Source: Kwoniella bestiolae CBS 10118
Lineage: Eukaryota; Basidiomycota; Tremellomycetes; Tremellales; Cryptococcaceae
Assembly (NCBI RefSeq): GCF_000512585.2
Contig: NC_089241.1
Coordinates: 1,488,001-1,552,000, forward strand
DNA: 64,000 bases
Direction of reading: 5' to 3'
The notes beneath the pieces were generated by a model. It was not told where the DNA came from. It worked only from the letters and a program-made list of their open reading frames with translations, and did no database searches. The stretch's first letter is position 1, and each line of letters opens with the position of its first letter. This document shows positions 1 through 11,629 of this stretch, piece after piece. Made by a program: the position numbers and the translations under genes.

Positions 1-991
1 TGATCGGATTTCGGTGGTACCTTGGGCGGTCTTGACGGGCGCCGAAGTGGGGAAAGAGCATCTGGACACGAAATAACATCTGAGTTGTTGAGAGATGGTA
101 GACGAGATGGCACCGGTTGATCGGTAAGTCTCGAGTCGGTAGGCTTTCTCAGGGGATGATTCGTCGAAGAAGAGGGAATCGATTCTGCGGAATTGTATCA
201 TTCAGCTCGCCTGTAGGTTACGCAAGGTTCGCTCGACTCACCTCTTTTCAACGGTAGCACCAGGACCATCGGTGACGGTCACACCAGCTTTGGAAGTGTG
301 GATGAACACAGCTCCCTCCCTTCCCTTCTCTTGACCCTCTGGTGTGATCTTCTCCAGATCAATGACGAGCTTCTCGGGATCATGTTTGGTGTAAGCCAAA
401 AGTTTCGCAGAGAATAAAGCGAGAACGTGGTCTGCGATAGTTTCTGGTTTCTCCCAAAGGAAGTAAGAGTTCTCGATACCTGCATACATACACACACAAA
501 CAATCAGCTTTAGGCGAGATCACGTCAAATCACACCACAAGACAACTTACCGAGATGATTGTAGAACCAATCTACTTCACCATGCACGAGTTCCTGGGGC
601 ATGAATCCGCTCTCGGCGAGAATACGAGATACGTTGGCTTGTTGGTCGGCTTTGGCTGGGAAAGGAGATGACTTGTAGCCGCTGGAGAAGAGATTGTACG
701 ATCAGCTCTCGGCGCAAGAGGACGGATGAGTGACCCAGATAGAGGAAATGTGAGGGACAGTCGTGAGGACTCACATGGTATCCTTTCTGATCCTGTTACC
801 TCCCGACTCAGAGCTGGCTCTGGACGATCTTCCAGAAGCATTAATGAGGTTAGCTACCTGTTGAGGGAGGGGCGGCTGGAGCTACGAGGTACATGCTCAT
901 CAGTAGAATCCTTGTCTTTGTCGTGAGTGTGAAGGCAGGTAGGGATATGTTCACTCACAGAGCCATTGGGTGTTCCAATTGGAGACGACAT
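1..991 (-). CDS. GDH2: NAD-specific glutamate dehydrogenase, N-terminal part (cut by window edge)
   Basis: Converts glutamate to 2-oxoglutarate and ammonia with NAD+. Only the 5' end is present; the catalytic dehydrogenase domain lies beyond position 1. Five exons read continuously: 959-991 (MSSPIGTPNGS), 775-857, 551-681, 242-479, and 184 to the edge. The frame stays open across four GTGAGT/GTAAGT introns. The translation carries the N-terminal signature of the large fungal NAD-GDH family: IENSYFLWEKPETIADHVLA, then AYTKHDPEKLVIDLEKI, a GAVFIHTS block and VEKRIDSLFFDE. The start is the first ATG of a short exon that splices in frame; no upstream in-frame ATG was chosen. The upstream neighbour is 2.4 kb away, so the promoter is probably its own. 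The family assignment comes from remembered conserved blocks; the exon ends are seen in the sequence. Confidence 0.9.
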
Positions 992-3364
992 GGTTGATTA
1001 AAATACAGATTTGGTTGTTGGTTTGGGTCTAAGCTGTTATTATCATACTTGGGTCAGTTCGATATGACCTTTATATACGCTTTGCGAGTTTGTGGTAGTA
1101 GAGCAATGGAGTCGAGAGAAGCATGAAATCAAGAAGACGAGAAGCAGAGGTTTGAAGATAATCAAATGACGCCACGACAAGAGGGAGAGAACGCGGTGGT
1201 TCATCAGCGGCAATGCCGTCCCTTGATCCCATTATCCCACACATAAATCCAAAAGAAGCGAACGAAAATTACAAAGTCAAAGCATCACATGATGACCCAA
1301 GAGAAAGAAGAAGCAGAAGCAGAGCTTACGCTTGGTAAGAAGCAGCAAGGCGAGTGGGTAGGATAGAGAATTTGATTGATGATTGACGATGTTGTCGTGT
1401 GGAAAGTTGGGCTGGTCGCGTAAAAAGTGAAAAGTCAAAATATCAGAGTTTGAAGTGGAGTGTGGTGATAGTAGTTTCGGTAGCACACTATATATATCTG
1501 TGTAAGAGAGATGGTATATGGTATGGGTATGATAAGAATGCGGAGTGTGTAATTGATATGATCAGAGGTATTTATACGATTTGAGATATGAGATGGATAT
1601 GGGAGATAAGGAAATTGTTTATCTCATGAGTCGAAATGATGAAATAGGTAAAAAGGATGAAACACTCTTTCGTCTTTGACAAACGTCGCAAAGGACCCCC
1701 TCCGGGTCAAGAGATACCGAGCACGACGATAATGATGGGGAAGAGAGATAAGCCATAGATACTGTAGGAAGACACCACAACACCACACAAAGGCCTGTCG
1801 GACAGGATAAGACAGGTAAAGTCACGAGTGATAAACGATAAGAGGATGAATGGGAGGCTTGTACACGACATCAAAGGGGTGTTGAACGACAGGTCACTTG
1901 TTGTCATCATTGACAACCGGTCCGAGAACAGCAAACAGCAAACGCAGACCAAAGACAAGGACCACTCTCCCTTACACGTAGACACAAGACTCACCTGGAT
2001 GCTATATGAACGGGGCCATATGGCTTTGGTCTTTCAATGGGAAAATGGGAAAGTGGGGAAAAGATTCGGTGCCCCCTTTCAAACCTTTCGTCTTATATAT
2101 ACATGCATCTGTGAGAGGAGAACTGCTCGACAAGCCTTTCACTTTCAGAAAAAATCATTTCGAAGATGAATGACGAAATTCGAAATCATCGTTTAACTTA
2201 CACCGCACTGATGCTGCATTCGATAACATTCTCGTTTAACTATGCATACTACTCTACCCCATATATATCATCCCTGAGTACCTGTACTTCCCCAGACTAC
2301 CAAAGCGTCGCCTAAGGTAAATTAGAGAGGAGATTCGAAAATATTCATCATCTGCATGCATCTTCCCACCTAATCGGGCAACAGTCCTCACCAAAGGCAT
2401 GTCCCAGGTGAGGAGGTCTACCCCACAGGTAAGGCGTTTTCGATACTTTTGCATGTACAGTTTGTGCCAAATGTCGTAATCTTCGGATCTACCATGATAA
2501 CATTTCGAACGGAATCCAAAACAATTTCGAATATTCTTACATCCTCTTCGGTCTTGTCGGGTCAAGCTTAATTATTTTCGATTTTTCATCTTGCGTTCGC
2601 GTTCAAAAGGTCAAACGACCTCGCTTGAACTCATTGTCGCATCATGGTGGTATGCGTATGTACTATCGCAGTAGGCACTGGGAGGACTTGGTGGGGAAAG
2701 GCGTTTCACTCGAACAACGTGATCACATGATATATATCTGATTCAATCTGAATGTTTGGTCCATCAAGTCTGGGCCAGCATAGCTACGGTACAGCACACA
2801 GCCTTATTCTCGTCAATCATGAGGTGGGCCCAGCTGCTATTGATCACGGGATACGTTGTAGTTGAAACGGGATTGCCGAGTTATACAGATGTATTTTCGA
2901 ATATTGATTATCCCTCGGAAGATGTTCCGGGTTACCGGAAGATTGGAAGGAATGTTCGTGTTGGCGGTGAAAATGAGTCAACGAGTTGTGCATACCAGTC
3001 ATATAGCTTCAATATGATACACGTATCATCTGCTTGCTCTTGTTATGCACCATCTTGCAGTGTCATGCGTTGTATTTACCTGAATAGTCGTGATTCAGCA
3101 TGGAACAGATGGTATGGGAAGCAAGTTGAGTGATGAGAAACGTGGTAACAACGTATTCATCGGGTATTGACCAAAAGCGGCAAAGTCGAATATGAACATC
3201 AAAATTCACTTCAGTTCATGTTCTCACCTCGCTCGAAATCATACTTGCAACTGACCTCGACATCCAAGTCCAAGCAACTTAGGCGAACCTTCGCAAAGTG
3301 GTGCAAGTACTCCCAGCCGGAATAGTGGGAAGATTAAAACAATTCGTAGTTGATCTTCAGATGG
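992..3364. other. Intergenic region, no supported gene
   Basis: Between the GDH2 start and the Rab gene there are only short open frames, mostly without an ATG or with no recognisable family. A frame from an ATG at 2819 (about 105 residues, several cysteines, a hydrophobic start) is the only one that could be a small secreted protein, but it has no splice support or known relatives. The part near 1000 is probably the GDH2 5' UTR and promoter. Confidence 0.5.
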
Positions 3365-4683
3365 ATGCTAGGCAGGATGGAATCGCTTTCATGGGACTAG
3401 TGAGTATTCCCCTTCGTCCATCTCTTCCCTTCCATTCTTGCAGACTGCTCGAAGCTCCATAACATCCCATCCTTTTCTTCCATGGCTGACAACATCTGAC
3501 ACTCTCATCCGTAGTATACTCAAATACGTACTATTAGGAGATTCAGCAACAGGCAAATCATCCCTGTTAATTAGATTAACAGACGATAGGTTCGACCTGA
3601 CCGGACCTACTCTGGGAGTCGAGTTTGGAAGTAGGATAATATCCGTTGGGAACGAAGGGAAGAGAGTGAAAGTGCAGTGTGAGTATTGGTATATCCGTTC
3701 TCGCTTGGTGCTGCTACGTATGATACGTTCTCATCCATCCATTCGAAATATCACTATCCGTCAAGCTGATACGCCTAACACGTCGTATTGGTGGCTTACA
3801 TGACTGTCATAGGCTGGGACACCGCGGGCACAGAATCTTTCCGATCGATAACGAGAAGCTACTTTAGGGGTGCTGCTGGAGCCTTGTTGGTGTATGATGT
3901 GACTAGGAGGGAGTGTGAGTATAACTTTCCCTGCCTGATCCAATTTCAATGTGCCCAGCTTTGTACAAGTCAGCTAACGACGATATCTCATCACAGCGTT
4001 CGACCACGTCACATCATGGCTGGAGGATCTACGAAAATATGCAGATGAGAACGTATCGATCATACGTGAGCTCATATCTACTATTACAATTTGAAATCCA
4101 CCATCGGATTTGAGCTGATCACCATGTCAATCGTTATATAGTGGTAGCAAACAAAGTAGATCTCTGTTCCTCGTCCCCCGAACCCCTCCCTTCAATCCAA
4201 TATGGCCATCCCTTCCCTGCGCCCGATACTCCCCTCAACACTTCTTCCTCCAGATCACCCTCACCTTCTCCTTCACCTGCTCCAGCTACCACGGCAACTG
4301 CACAGACGAAAGACCTAAGACCCCGACAGGTGAGTACGATGGAGGGAGCGTTATTTGCCAAACAGCATGGATTACTTTACGTTGAAACTTCCGCTAAGGA
4401 GGGGTGGGGCGTGAACGATGCGTTTGAATGGACTGCTAGGGAGGTGTTGGAGAAGGTCAGGAAAGGGGAGATGGAGAGGAGGAAGGTGAGCATTTTCTCT
4501 TTCGTAATCAGTCGACAATGTGGAGAACAGGGGGGATCATCTGTGAATGGTAGTTGAGGGCGCTCTGTAATCTCCATCAAAGTTATAGCAGATTGATGCT
4601 GACGATGAACCTCTGTTATGATGCAGCCTGGAGGAGTCAAGCTGAACGAAACTCGGCAGAATAAAGGAGGGAGGTGTTGCTAG
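3365..4683 (+). CDS. Rab-family small GTPase, Rab4/Rab2-like
   Basis: Small membrane-traffic GTPase of the Rab4/Rab2 branch, expected on endosomal or Golgi membranes. Six exons (3365-3399, 3515-3678, 3813-3914, 3997-4065, 4142-4485, 4627-4683) give 256 residues. Visible motifs are the P-loop GDSATGKSS, the switch I stretch GPTLGVEFGS, the switch II stretch WDTAGTESFRSITRSYFRGA, the guanine-specificity box ANKVDL and ETSAK. The C-terminus ends in Cys-Cys, the usual double geranylgeranyl site. The ATG at 3365 was preferred to the one at 3361 because only it splices in frame, giving WDYILKYVLLGD. Two oddities stand out. The catalytic Gln of DTAGQ is Thr. An insert of about 40 residues rich in Ser and Pro follows NKVDL, making the protein longer than a usual Rab (about 210 residues). 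Confidence 0.88.
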
Positions 4684-6075
4684 GTCAGCTGGAAATGTCA
4701 TAAGAAGTAGGGAAACGGGTCTATAATTCTCGATCAAATCAAGTATAATGCGTTCGGATTATGAACCGTGTAAAATGAACACGAATGTATCATTGTTGTA
4801 TTTTCACTGGTCATCGCGGCTGGTGATATGCAAGTCGGTTCTCTTTTTGGGGTTACTCTCGATCGTTTGTTCTACATATCCAGTACGGGAGAGTACACTT
4901 TGATGGAAAGGTAAATATGAAACATCGCATGATGAGAGAGAACCTGAGCTGTTGAATATGAGCTGTTCAATGTCTCGTTTACTGATATATCCACTGAGAA
5001 ACGTTTCTCCTCCATTTCATGCTTTCATCGTTCAATCTCCGCATTTCATCCCACATGCATCACCGTACAATCAAAAGTCTGGAATCACAGCAACAAGCAG
5101 CAGCAGCAGCATCATGGATGTTTTTACTGTGTTTCGAATTCAGGGTCCACCCTTGGGTTTGTTCAGGGTCCAGATCGACTGCGTATCATCTCGTAGCGTC
5201 ATACTAAACAAAAATATTCATATTCTTGTGGGTTGCTATCTATAGATAGCACTACACTGTAGATATCATCACTGCGGTGACGATTTAGGCAAGATGAGAG
5301 AGAGAGAGAGATGAAACAAGACAAGGATGCATCGTTTGTTTACATCTACTGCTTCACTTCGTTGCCATACGTCAAAACAGCTCTGCCACGGATCTACTGT
5401 TTCTCGAGTAGACAACAGGAAAGGAAGGGATATTTGACGAGTGCTCTGTGATCTGGATCTATGTACGGAAATTGATAATCAACTGGTGAGTAATCCTTCG
5501 AATCATCTTGTCCCAGATATCTCTCCTGTCATCACCAGTCTTCGGTTCTGTAATGTCAGTCATACAGGTCCACATGAAAGGGACGTGGGCATGTAGATGC
5601 ACGATGGACTGTTTCAAAACAATCGCTATTCTAGTCCCAGAAAATCAAAGTCCCATTCCGCAGTCCTAAGACTACGAAATGGTAGATCACCTTGCTACGG
5701 TTCCATTTCCGGATTATTCCTGTTTTTTTTTTGTCGTTACAGCTGCGGGTCCTCTGTGGCTGCTTACTACGGGCAAAGCATCGAGATGCATGTACAGTAC
5801 TGTGCATGAGATGTGACTGATTCCTCTTTGCTCTTCAACAGACTACCTACTGTTCGATCCTACCAGCTTTGCTAAGCGAGTGAAATTGGTATCAACAACC
5901 CCAAACTCTGCGAGCTGAGTCCAGAGTCTAGGATACAAGTCTCGCAAGGCTATACAACTCTACTCGGCATGAGCTCGACCTCAACATCTCATACTCGACA
6001 AGATCATATATAAAGCACCACTTCGTAGATTCAATATTAATCTCAACAGTACTTCCATCGGTCAATTCGCCCAAT
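4684..6075. other. Intergenic region with a GA microsatellite
   Basis: No frame here has a convincing start, splice pattern or family. The stretch holds a (GA)8 tract at 5296-5311 and an interrupted CAG/CAA run near 5090-5112. The last few hundred bases presumably hold the promoter of the mannosyltransferase gene. Confidence 0.5.
5296..5311. repeat. (GA)8 microsatellite
   Basis: Eight perfect GA dinucleotides in non-coding DNA between the Rab and mannosyltransferase genes. Confidence 0.9.
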
Positions 6076-8804
6076 ATGCCTCCTCCAACCCAAACGCCCA
6101 AACCAAAACTCCATATCCCCCTTACCGAAAAATCCTCGCCCTTCTTTTCCAAACCGTACAACCCCAGTCAACTCTCCCCTATACCTGACAATTCCCCTTT
6201 GACGAATCACTCCAAATCGTCCCACTCTCCTCAGGATAGTTCCGAGGGAGGAGATATAGACTGTCAGACTCCCCTTCTACCGCCTAGTCCGGGTCATCTG
6301 GAGAATGGAGGTGGGGGTGGTAGTTATCCGTTCCCTCCTTATCAGCATGGGATCTTCACTAGAATACGGATGGCTTTGCATCACCAGGGATTGCCTAGTA
6401 CTTTTGTGAAAAGGGTGCTGCTGTTGTCGTTGGTGTTGGGATTGATTGTTTTAGGGGTAAATCATTCGGATGTCAGAGTAAGTCGTCCATCTCACGGTAG
6501 CTTTAGCTTTAGCTTTGCTAATATGGCTGGATTGATCAGCAAATGGCCTTATCCTCCAATCCACAGGATAATATTCCATCAACCTCGAACTCGGACGTAA
6601 CGATACCTTCCAAACCCAAAAGACCTTTCAGATACCCATTCCAACTGTCCACTCCATCTGGTATCAAACACAAGACCATCTACTCCAACGCTGCTTCCGA
6701 GGGGAAGCGGGAGATCGATATCGCTTCTGACTCTTTACCTCTCACTGCGACTCTGCGAGAGAGGCTGAATGCGTGGAGGGATGCACCGGGGGGAAGAGGA
6801 GAGGTAGAGGGGGAAGTGGAACATGGTGGTTTTGTTCAGTGGAATTTGGAGGTGAGTCGGTTTTACCGGGTAATCACTATATGAATGGACAAACACATCT
6901 GATTTCGAACGTAAGAATCTGTTGCTGATCTATATCTTTGCCATATCCGCAGCAATGCGATACAATCGACCAACAGCACAACACCCACATGATCCAGCAT
7001 TCCGCGAACATGTGGGCATCCGTCAATCGAACTTCCCTGCACACGTACAGGATGGAACTGATAAATCACATGGAGACGGTGTTGGAATCGGGTGAACATG
7101 AAAAATACGGTGAAGGGAGAGGTATAGTGATGGTTGCTGGAAATGCGGATACGTTGCAGAGGGTGAAATGGAGTTTGGGGATGTTGAGGAGTTATGGAAG
7201 TGAATTGCCTGTACAGATTGTAAGTTGTTGTCTCCATAGTCATTGATACCTCGTGGGCTGATCTTAAAAAACAAACGGTATAGTACCACTTCCCAAGTGA
7301 ACGACCTAACGACGATGACCCCATTCGAGAAGAGTTGAAAGAACTCGGTGCAGAGTTGGTAGAAGCCTTAGGACAGACCAGAGATACGAAAAAGAACAAA
7401 TCATACCATTTAAAAGCTCTTGCGGTGGTGCAGAGTCCGTTTAGGGAAGTATTATACCTAGTAAGTTCACTCACCCGCATTACCTATAAGCGATCGTTCT
7501 CAGCTTATACCTCTGTGTACACGTAGGACTCCGATTCCATTCCTACCCGCGATCCAGCGTACATGTTTGATGCGCCCAATTACCGACGCCTCGGTATATG
7601 GGCGACACCAGATTACTGGAAGACTTCGGCGAATAACCCTATTTGGTCCATTATCGGTGTGAAGTGCAGGAACGAGTGGGAGATGGAGACTGGGCAGATG
7701 TTTGTGGATAAGAAATTGCATTTGGACGTGTTTTTGTTGATCAAGTATATGTTGGAGAATCATGAGTTTGTGAGTGATTGTTCCTTCATGTCCTGGTATA
7801 CCCAGTATCAGATATCAGATACCCTTTTAGATACCACTATGACTTCTTTCTTTGATTACGAAGGGATCTCTCGACTCCACCTCGTCGTCATATGATACGG
7901 CCAACGCTAATCTTCCCAACACAGTGGTTCTACTTTTCCGACGGCGACAAAGACATCTTCCGCTGGGCCCTCCTCGCCCTCCGTAAACGATGGGCCGTCC
8001 CAGGTCGATGGGTGGGCGCAGCAGCCCTACCCTCTGGTACCGCTTCAGGAGACTTCTGTTCCCATACGATGCTCCAACATGACTCTTTCGGTGAACCCTT
8101 GTTCGTGCATTACAACCTGCTCAAACAGATTCCCTCGGGAGTAGGCAGAGGATACTCATGGGGACGTACAAAACAATTACCATTGTTCAATACTTGGCCT
8201 GCGACTCCTTCGACTGCTCGACTGGACGAGCCATCGCGTAAACCCGCGGATGACGATAAGCCAGGATTGGGAGATGTGGATTGTGATATGCTGGCGGATG
8301 CTCAGGAGGACGGGTCGGCCAGAGCACCTGCCAAGGAGATGATCATGCGAAGAGCGGCTAGGGAGAGGGGAGTGAAAGTCAAGTATCATGGTGGTTGGAT
8401 ATCTGCTTTGTGGTGAGTTGGCATCTTTCGCTGCGATGATACTCTTTTCAATCTCAAACGAAACGGGACAACAATCAATATGATTACACGGAGGAACCGA
8501 GAGCTGACGATGAATGTATGATCGTAGTATCGACCTAGAATATATCGACCCCCGACCTGAAGAGCGAAAAGAAGCAGATGCAGAACGAAAAGCCATCTTG
8601 GAAGAACAGAACTCGCTGAAGGAGATGGCGGAAGACAAGCCCAAAATCGAGGGAGAAGAGGAAGAAGAATTTGTCGGAGTGATTTATCCTGACTGGGAAC
8701 AGAGCCCTATAGAAGTTGTGCAGTGGAGGGACGATGTTCATCTCGCGGACTTTGAGAGTAAGATATATGATTTGGGATTCAAGCCTAGTGGGCCTGGATT
8801 CTAG
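6076..8804 (+). CDS. MNN2-type alpha-mannosyltransferase, Golgi type II membrane protein
   Basis: Glycosyltransferase of the fungal MNN1/MNN2/TTP1 group (Pfam Mannosyl_trans3), expected to extend mannose side chains on glycoproteins in the Golgi. Seven exons join in frame. The first encodes a Pro/Ser-rich cytosolic tail, then one membrane anchor (VKRVLLLSLVLGLIVLGV), the type II layout. The lumenal part contains GIVMVAGNADTLQRVKWSL, then YHFPSE, then the DxD-type LYLDSDSIPTRDPAYMFDAP, and later EMETGQMFVDKK, which are the family blocks. Donors and acceptors are canonical (for example CTA|gtaagt...cgtag|GAC before DSDS). A long acidic and charged region (EERKEADAERKA, EGEEEEEFVG) sits near the C-terminus. 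The family is secure; the exact linkage (alpha-1,2 or alpha-1,3) cannot be read from sequence. Confidence 0.85.
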
Positions 8805-9043
8805 AGGAACAAGGGGAAGCAGAAGGTGGTGGATCTGGTATGAGTGAGGGACCATCTTCGAAAACGTTTGAGCTGGTCTCATTCACCCGAAAGGATGTAT
8901 TTTTAGTGATTTATTCAATATGCGAGGTCCTTTATGTTGTGCTTTAAACCTTGCTCTTTATAGAATGAATAGACGGTGTATTTTATCCATGAACAGACAA
9001 TGCATATATGATTCGCAATCTAAATTTACGAAACAACCTCCAG

Positions 9044-11089
9044 CTATATACCACCGATGGTGATGAGCTAAGTCACAAAAAACGAACAATCAGTAACTTA
9101 TTCATGTATACTCGGTGACCGCTCAACTCACCTTCTCAATTTGGAACTCGTTAATCCCACTTGGTCCCCCCTCTCTCCCGAACCCAGATTGTTTAACCCC
9201 TCCAAACGGAATGCACGCCTGGGCGATCACACCGGTATTAACACCTACCATACCCACTTCCAACCTTTCCGCAACCCTATTGGACCGTGCCAAATCCCTC
9301 GTGAAGAAGTATCCTGCTAGTCCCACTTCTGACGAATTCGCTCGTTCCACCACATCATCCTCATCATCAAACTTGAAAAGCGGAGCGAGCGGTCCAAAAG
9401 TCTCTTCGGACGCTACGTAGCATTCCTTTGGTACATCCACCAATACGGTAGGCTCGAAGAAACATGATTCCCCTTCTTCATTGGGTGATTGAATCCTTGA
9501 TCCGCCGACTAGGATTTTGGCACCTTTCGAGACGGCATCTTGGACGTGTCGCTCGACTTTCTCCACGCCTCGAACATTCACGAGAGGACCGATGGTCACG
9601 CCGGCGTCGAGGCCGTTGCCTACTTTTAGGGCTTTGACCTTCTCGGCGAGGAGGTGGGCGAATTGGTCGTATATCTTGGAATGGACGAAGATTCGGTTCT
9701 GCAATACATTACATCAATCAGTGAAGGTCAGCGGTCCGATCTCATTGAAGGTAGGATGGTCGATGAAGGTTGCATGTACTCACAGCACAAACGCAGGTTT
9801 GACCCGCTGCTCGGAATTTAGATGCGATCACTCCCGTCACGGCGGTCTCGAGGTCCGCGTCGTCGAAGATGATGAAGCTGTTCACGGTGCACCAGATCAG
9901 CTTAGTACTAGCACGGAATAGATGTTGAAGGGGTGGCACACTCACGCGGCATTACCGCCTAACTCGAAAGAGAGCTTCTTCAATGTGGAACTACTCTGCT
10001 TCATGAGCAGTCTACCAACAGGGGTTGAACCCGTGAAAGAGATCTTGGAGACTTTTGGACTGTATGTGAACGGAACATCAGCTAACAGCACTACTTATTC
10101 ACTTGTCATAGGGAACACTTACTTCTCACACAACTCCAATCCTGCTGCAGCCTCCCTGTCACCTTTATCCATGACCACAACATTCACCACACCCGCAGGA
10201 ATGCCGATCCTCTCACATAGCACCGCCATGGCCAATGCTGACAGGGGGGTCTCGGCGGGGGCTTTAATGACTACCGTACATCCAGCTGCGAGGGCGGGTG
10301 CCATCTTACGGGTTATCATGGCGTTTGGGAAGTTCCTGTGGTGCGCAATAGGGTCTGCATCAGCAACGCATCGAGGTGTGGAGGGAAGAGAGAGTACTCA
10401 CCATGGAGTGATCAAGGCGCACACTCCGATAGGTTGCTTGATCACGATATTCCTCGTACCAGGATAAGGACTAGGGATAGTCTGACCGTATGTCCTGCGA
10501 GAGACATGATGATCAGCCCAATGCCCCACATATCCAAAAGATAACAAGAACAGTACCCACCTCAACCCCTCGGCAGCATTCCATTGCATAAAGGAAGCGC
10601 CATACGCAATCTCTCCTTTAGCCTCGGCAAGGGGTTTCCCATTCTCCACACAGAGGATCGTACCGAGGTCGTTGGCGTGTTGTTCCATCAAGGCATGTAA
10701 TTTGAGGAGGTAAGAGGATCGCTGGTAAGCTGTTAATGCCGACCACGCAGGTAAAGCTGCCTTTGCTGCGTCCTGTTTTCATCAGAATTCACATATCAGC
10801 ATAGTTGCTGTCATGAACGAGGTAGACGAGAGAGCTACCTACGATAGCTTCGGCAACTTGCGTTCTGGGCATGTGAGGCATATCAGCGAGCTTAGCTCCC
10901 GTTGCTGGGTTGGTCAATGGGAAAGTAGCTCCATCACTGGATGAGACCCATTGTCCGTTGATGTATCCCTGGGATCGGAAAAGGTCTGAGTCGGAGAGCA
11001 AAGCCTGACGGGGAAGTAAACGTCAACATCTTGCATTCTGCAAATCCTTCGGAACTTGGACTTACTGCAAGGTCTTGGGTTTTGGACAT
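9044..11089 (-). CDS. Succinate-semialdehyde dehydrogenase-like aldehyde dehydrogenase
   Basis: NAD(P)+-dependent aldehyde dehydrogenase most like the succinate-semialdehyde dehydrogenases (UGA2/GabD), which complete GABA degradation to succinate. Translation begins MSKTQDLA at 11089 and splices to ALLSDSDLFRSQGYINGQW. Family blocks in order are CVENGKPLAEAKGEI, GVCALITPWNFPNAMITRK, SFTGSTPVGRLLMKQ, FELGGNA (general-base Glu), RAAGQTCVCANRIFVHS (catalytic Cys), SEETFGPLAPLFKF and ACIPFGGVKQSGFGREGG. The C-terminus depends on a last intron: reading through gives EKVS and a stop, while splicing 9068-9131 gives EKLITIGGI and a stop at 9044. The latter resembles the usual SSADH end and was chosen. 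The gene diverges from the tartrate dehydrogenase gene across 540 bp. Related semialdehydes cannot be excluded as substrates. Confidence 0.87.
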
Positions 11090-11629
11090 GGTATCTGTGT
11101 GCTGCAGTATTTGCGGTCGAGGCTTGAAGAGCTAGTTGACGGAAGTGAAATGGGAGGATTACACTTGAGTTTGAAATTGGGTATCTTGGAGAATGTTGAC
11201 TATGGTAATACCTCGAAAAACAGCTGGTCAGACCATCTCGAAATTTCAGACATGCATTCATCCACCTCCATGTACAATACCGCTGAGTTACCGGAATATC
11301 GGATCCCATCTCGCCATTCATGCATTGCTTGGTCCAATGACCTTTACGCTAAGCCCTCTGCCGACGCTTGCGCGCTTAGCCGAGAGGTATCGTTTATTTG
11401 GTTCCAGCCGATGACTCACTATTCGTTGTGGGCCGAAAGCCGAAAAGACGAGACACCAGGTGAACCTGTTGCTTGACACCTGGTACGGGTAGAAAGGGAG
11501 CTGTTCTGTAGTGGTCGAGGAGTCTGCATGACTACTCAAGCAAGGTGTCAGCACTTTCACTCTTCTCTGTACAAGCAATTAAGCAAAGCAAAAGCATCTA
11601 GTCAAAATAGAACAAAAGCACCCAACAAT
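11090..11629. promoter_or_regulatory. Bidirectional promoter, SSADH-like / tartrate dehydrogenase-like
   Basis: The two start codons face away from each other across this 540 bp, so it must hold both promoters. It contains GTTACCGGAATATC at 11287-11300, similar to elements in the next two bidirectional promoters. I found no GATAA/TTATC motif here, unlike those two. Confidence 0.6.

Noticed and set aside
2254..2565. Minus-strand frame of 103 codons
   Set aside because: It starts at TTG, has no ATG upstream in frame and no recognisable motif.
2756..3133. Open frame of 125 codons in the GDH2-Rab gap
   Set aside because: The frame opens with TTG, and the internal ATG gives about 105 residues with no recognised family or splice pattern. 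Kept only as a remark.
9123..9131. SSADH-like gene ending EKVS at 9123
   Set aside because: The stop lies inside a perfect GTGAGT donor. Splicing gives the family-like end LITIGGI.
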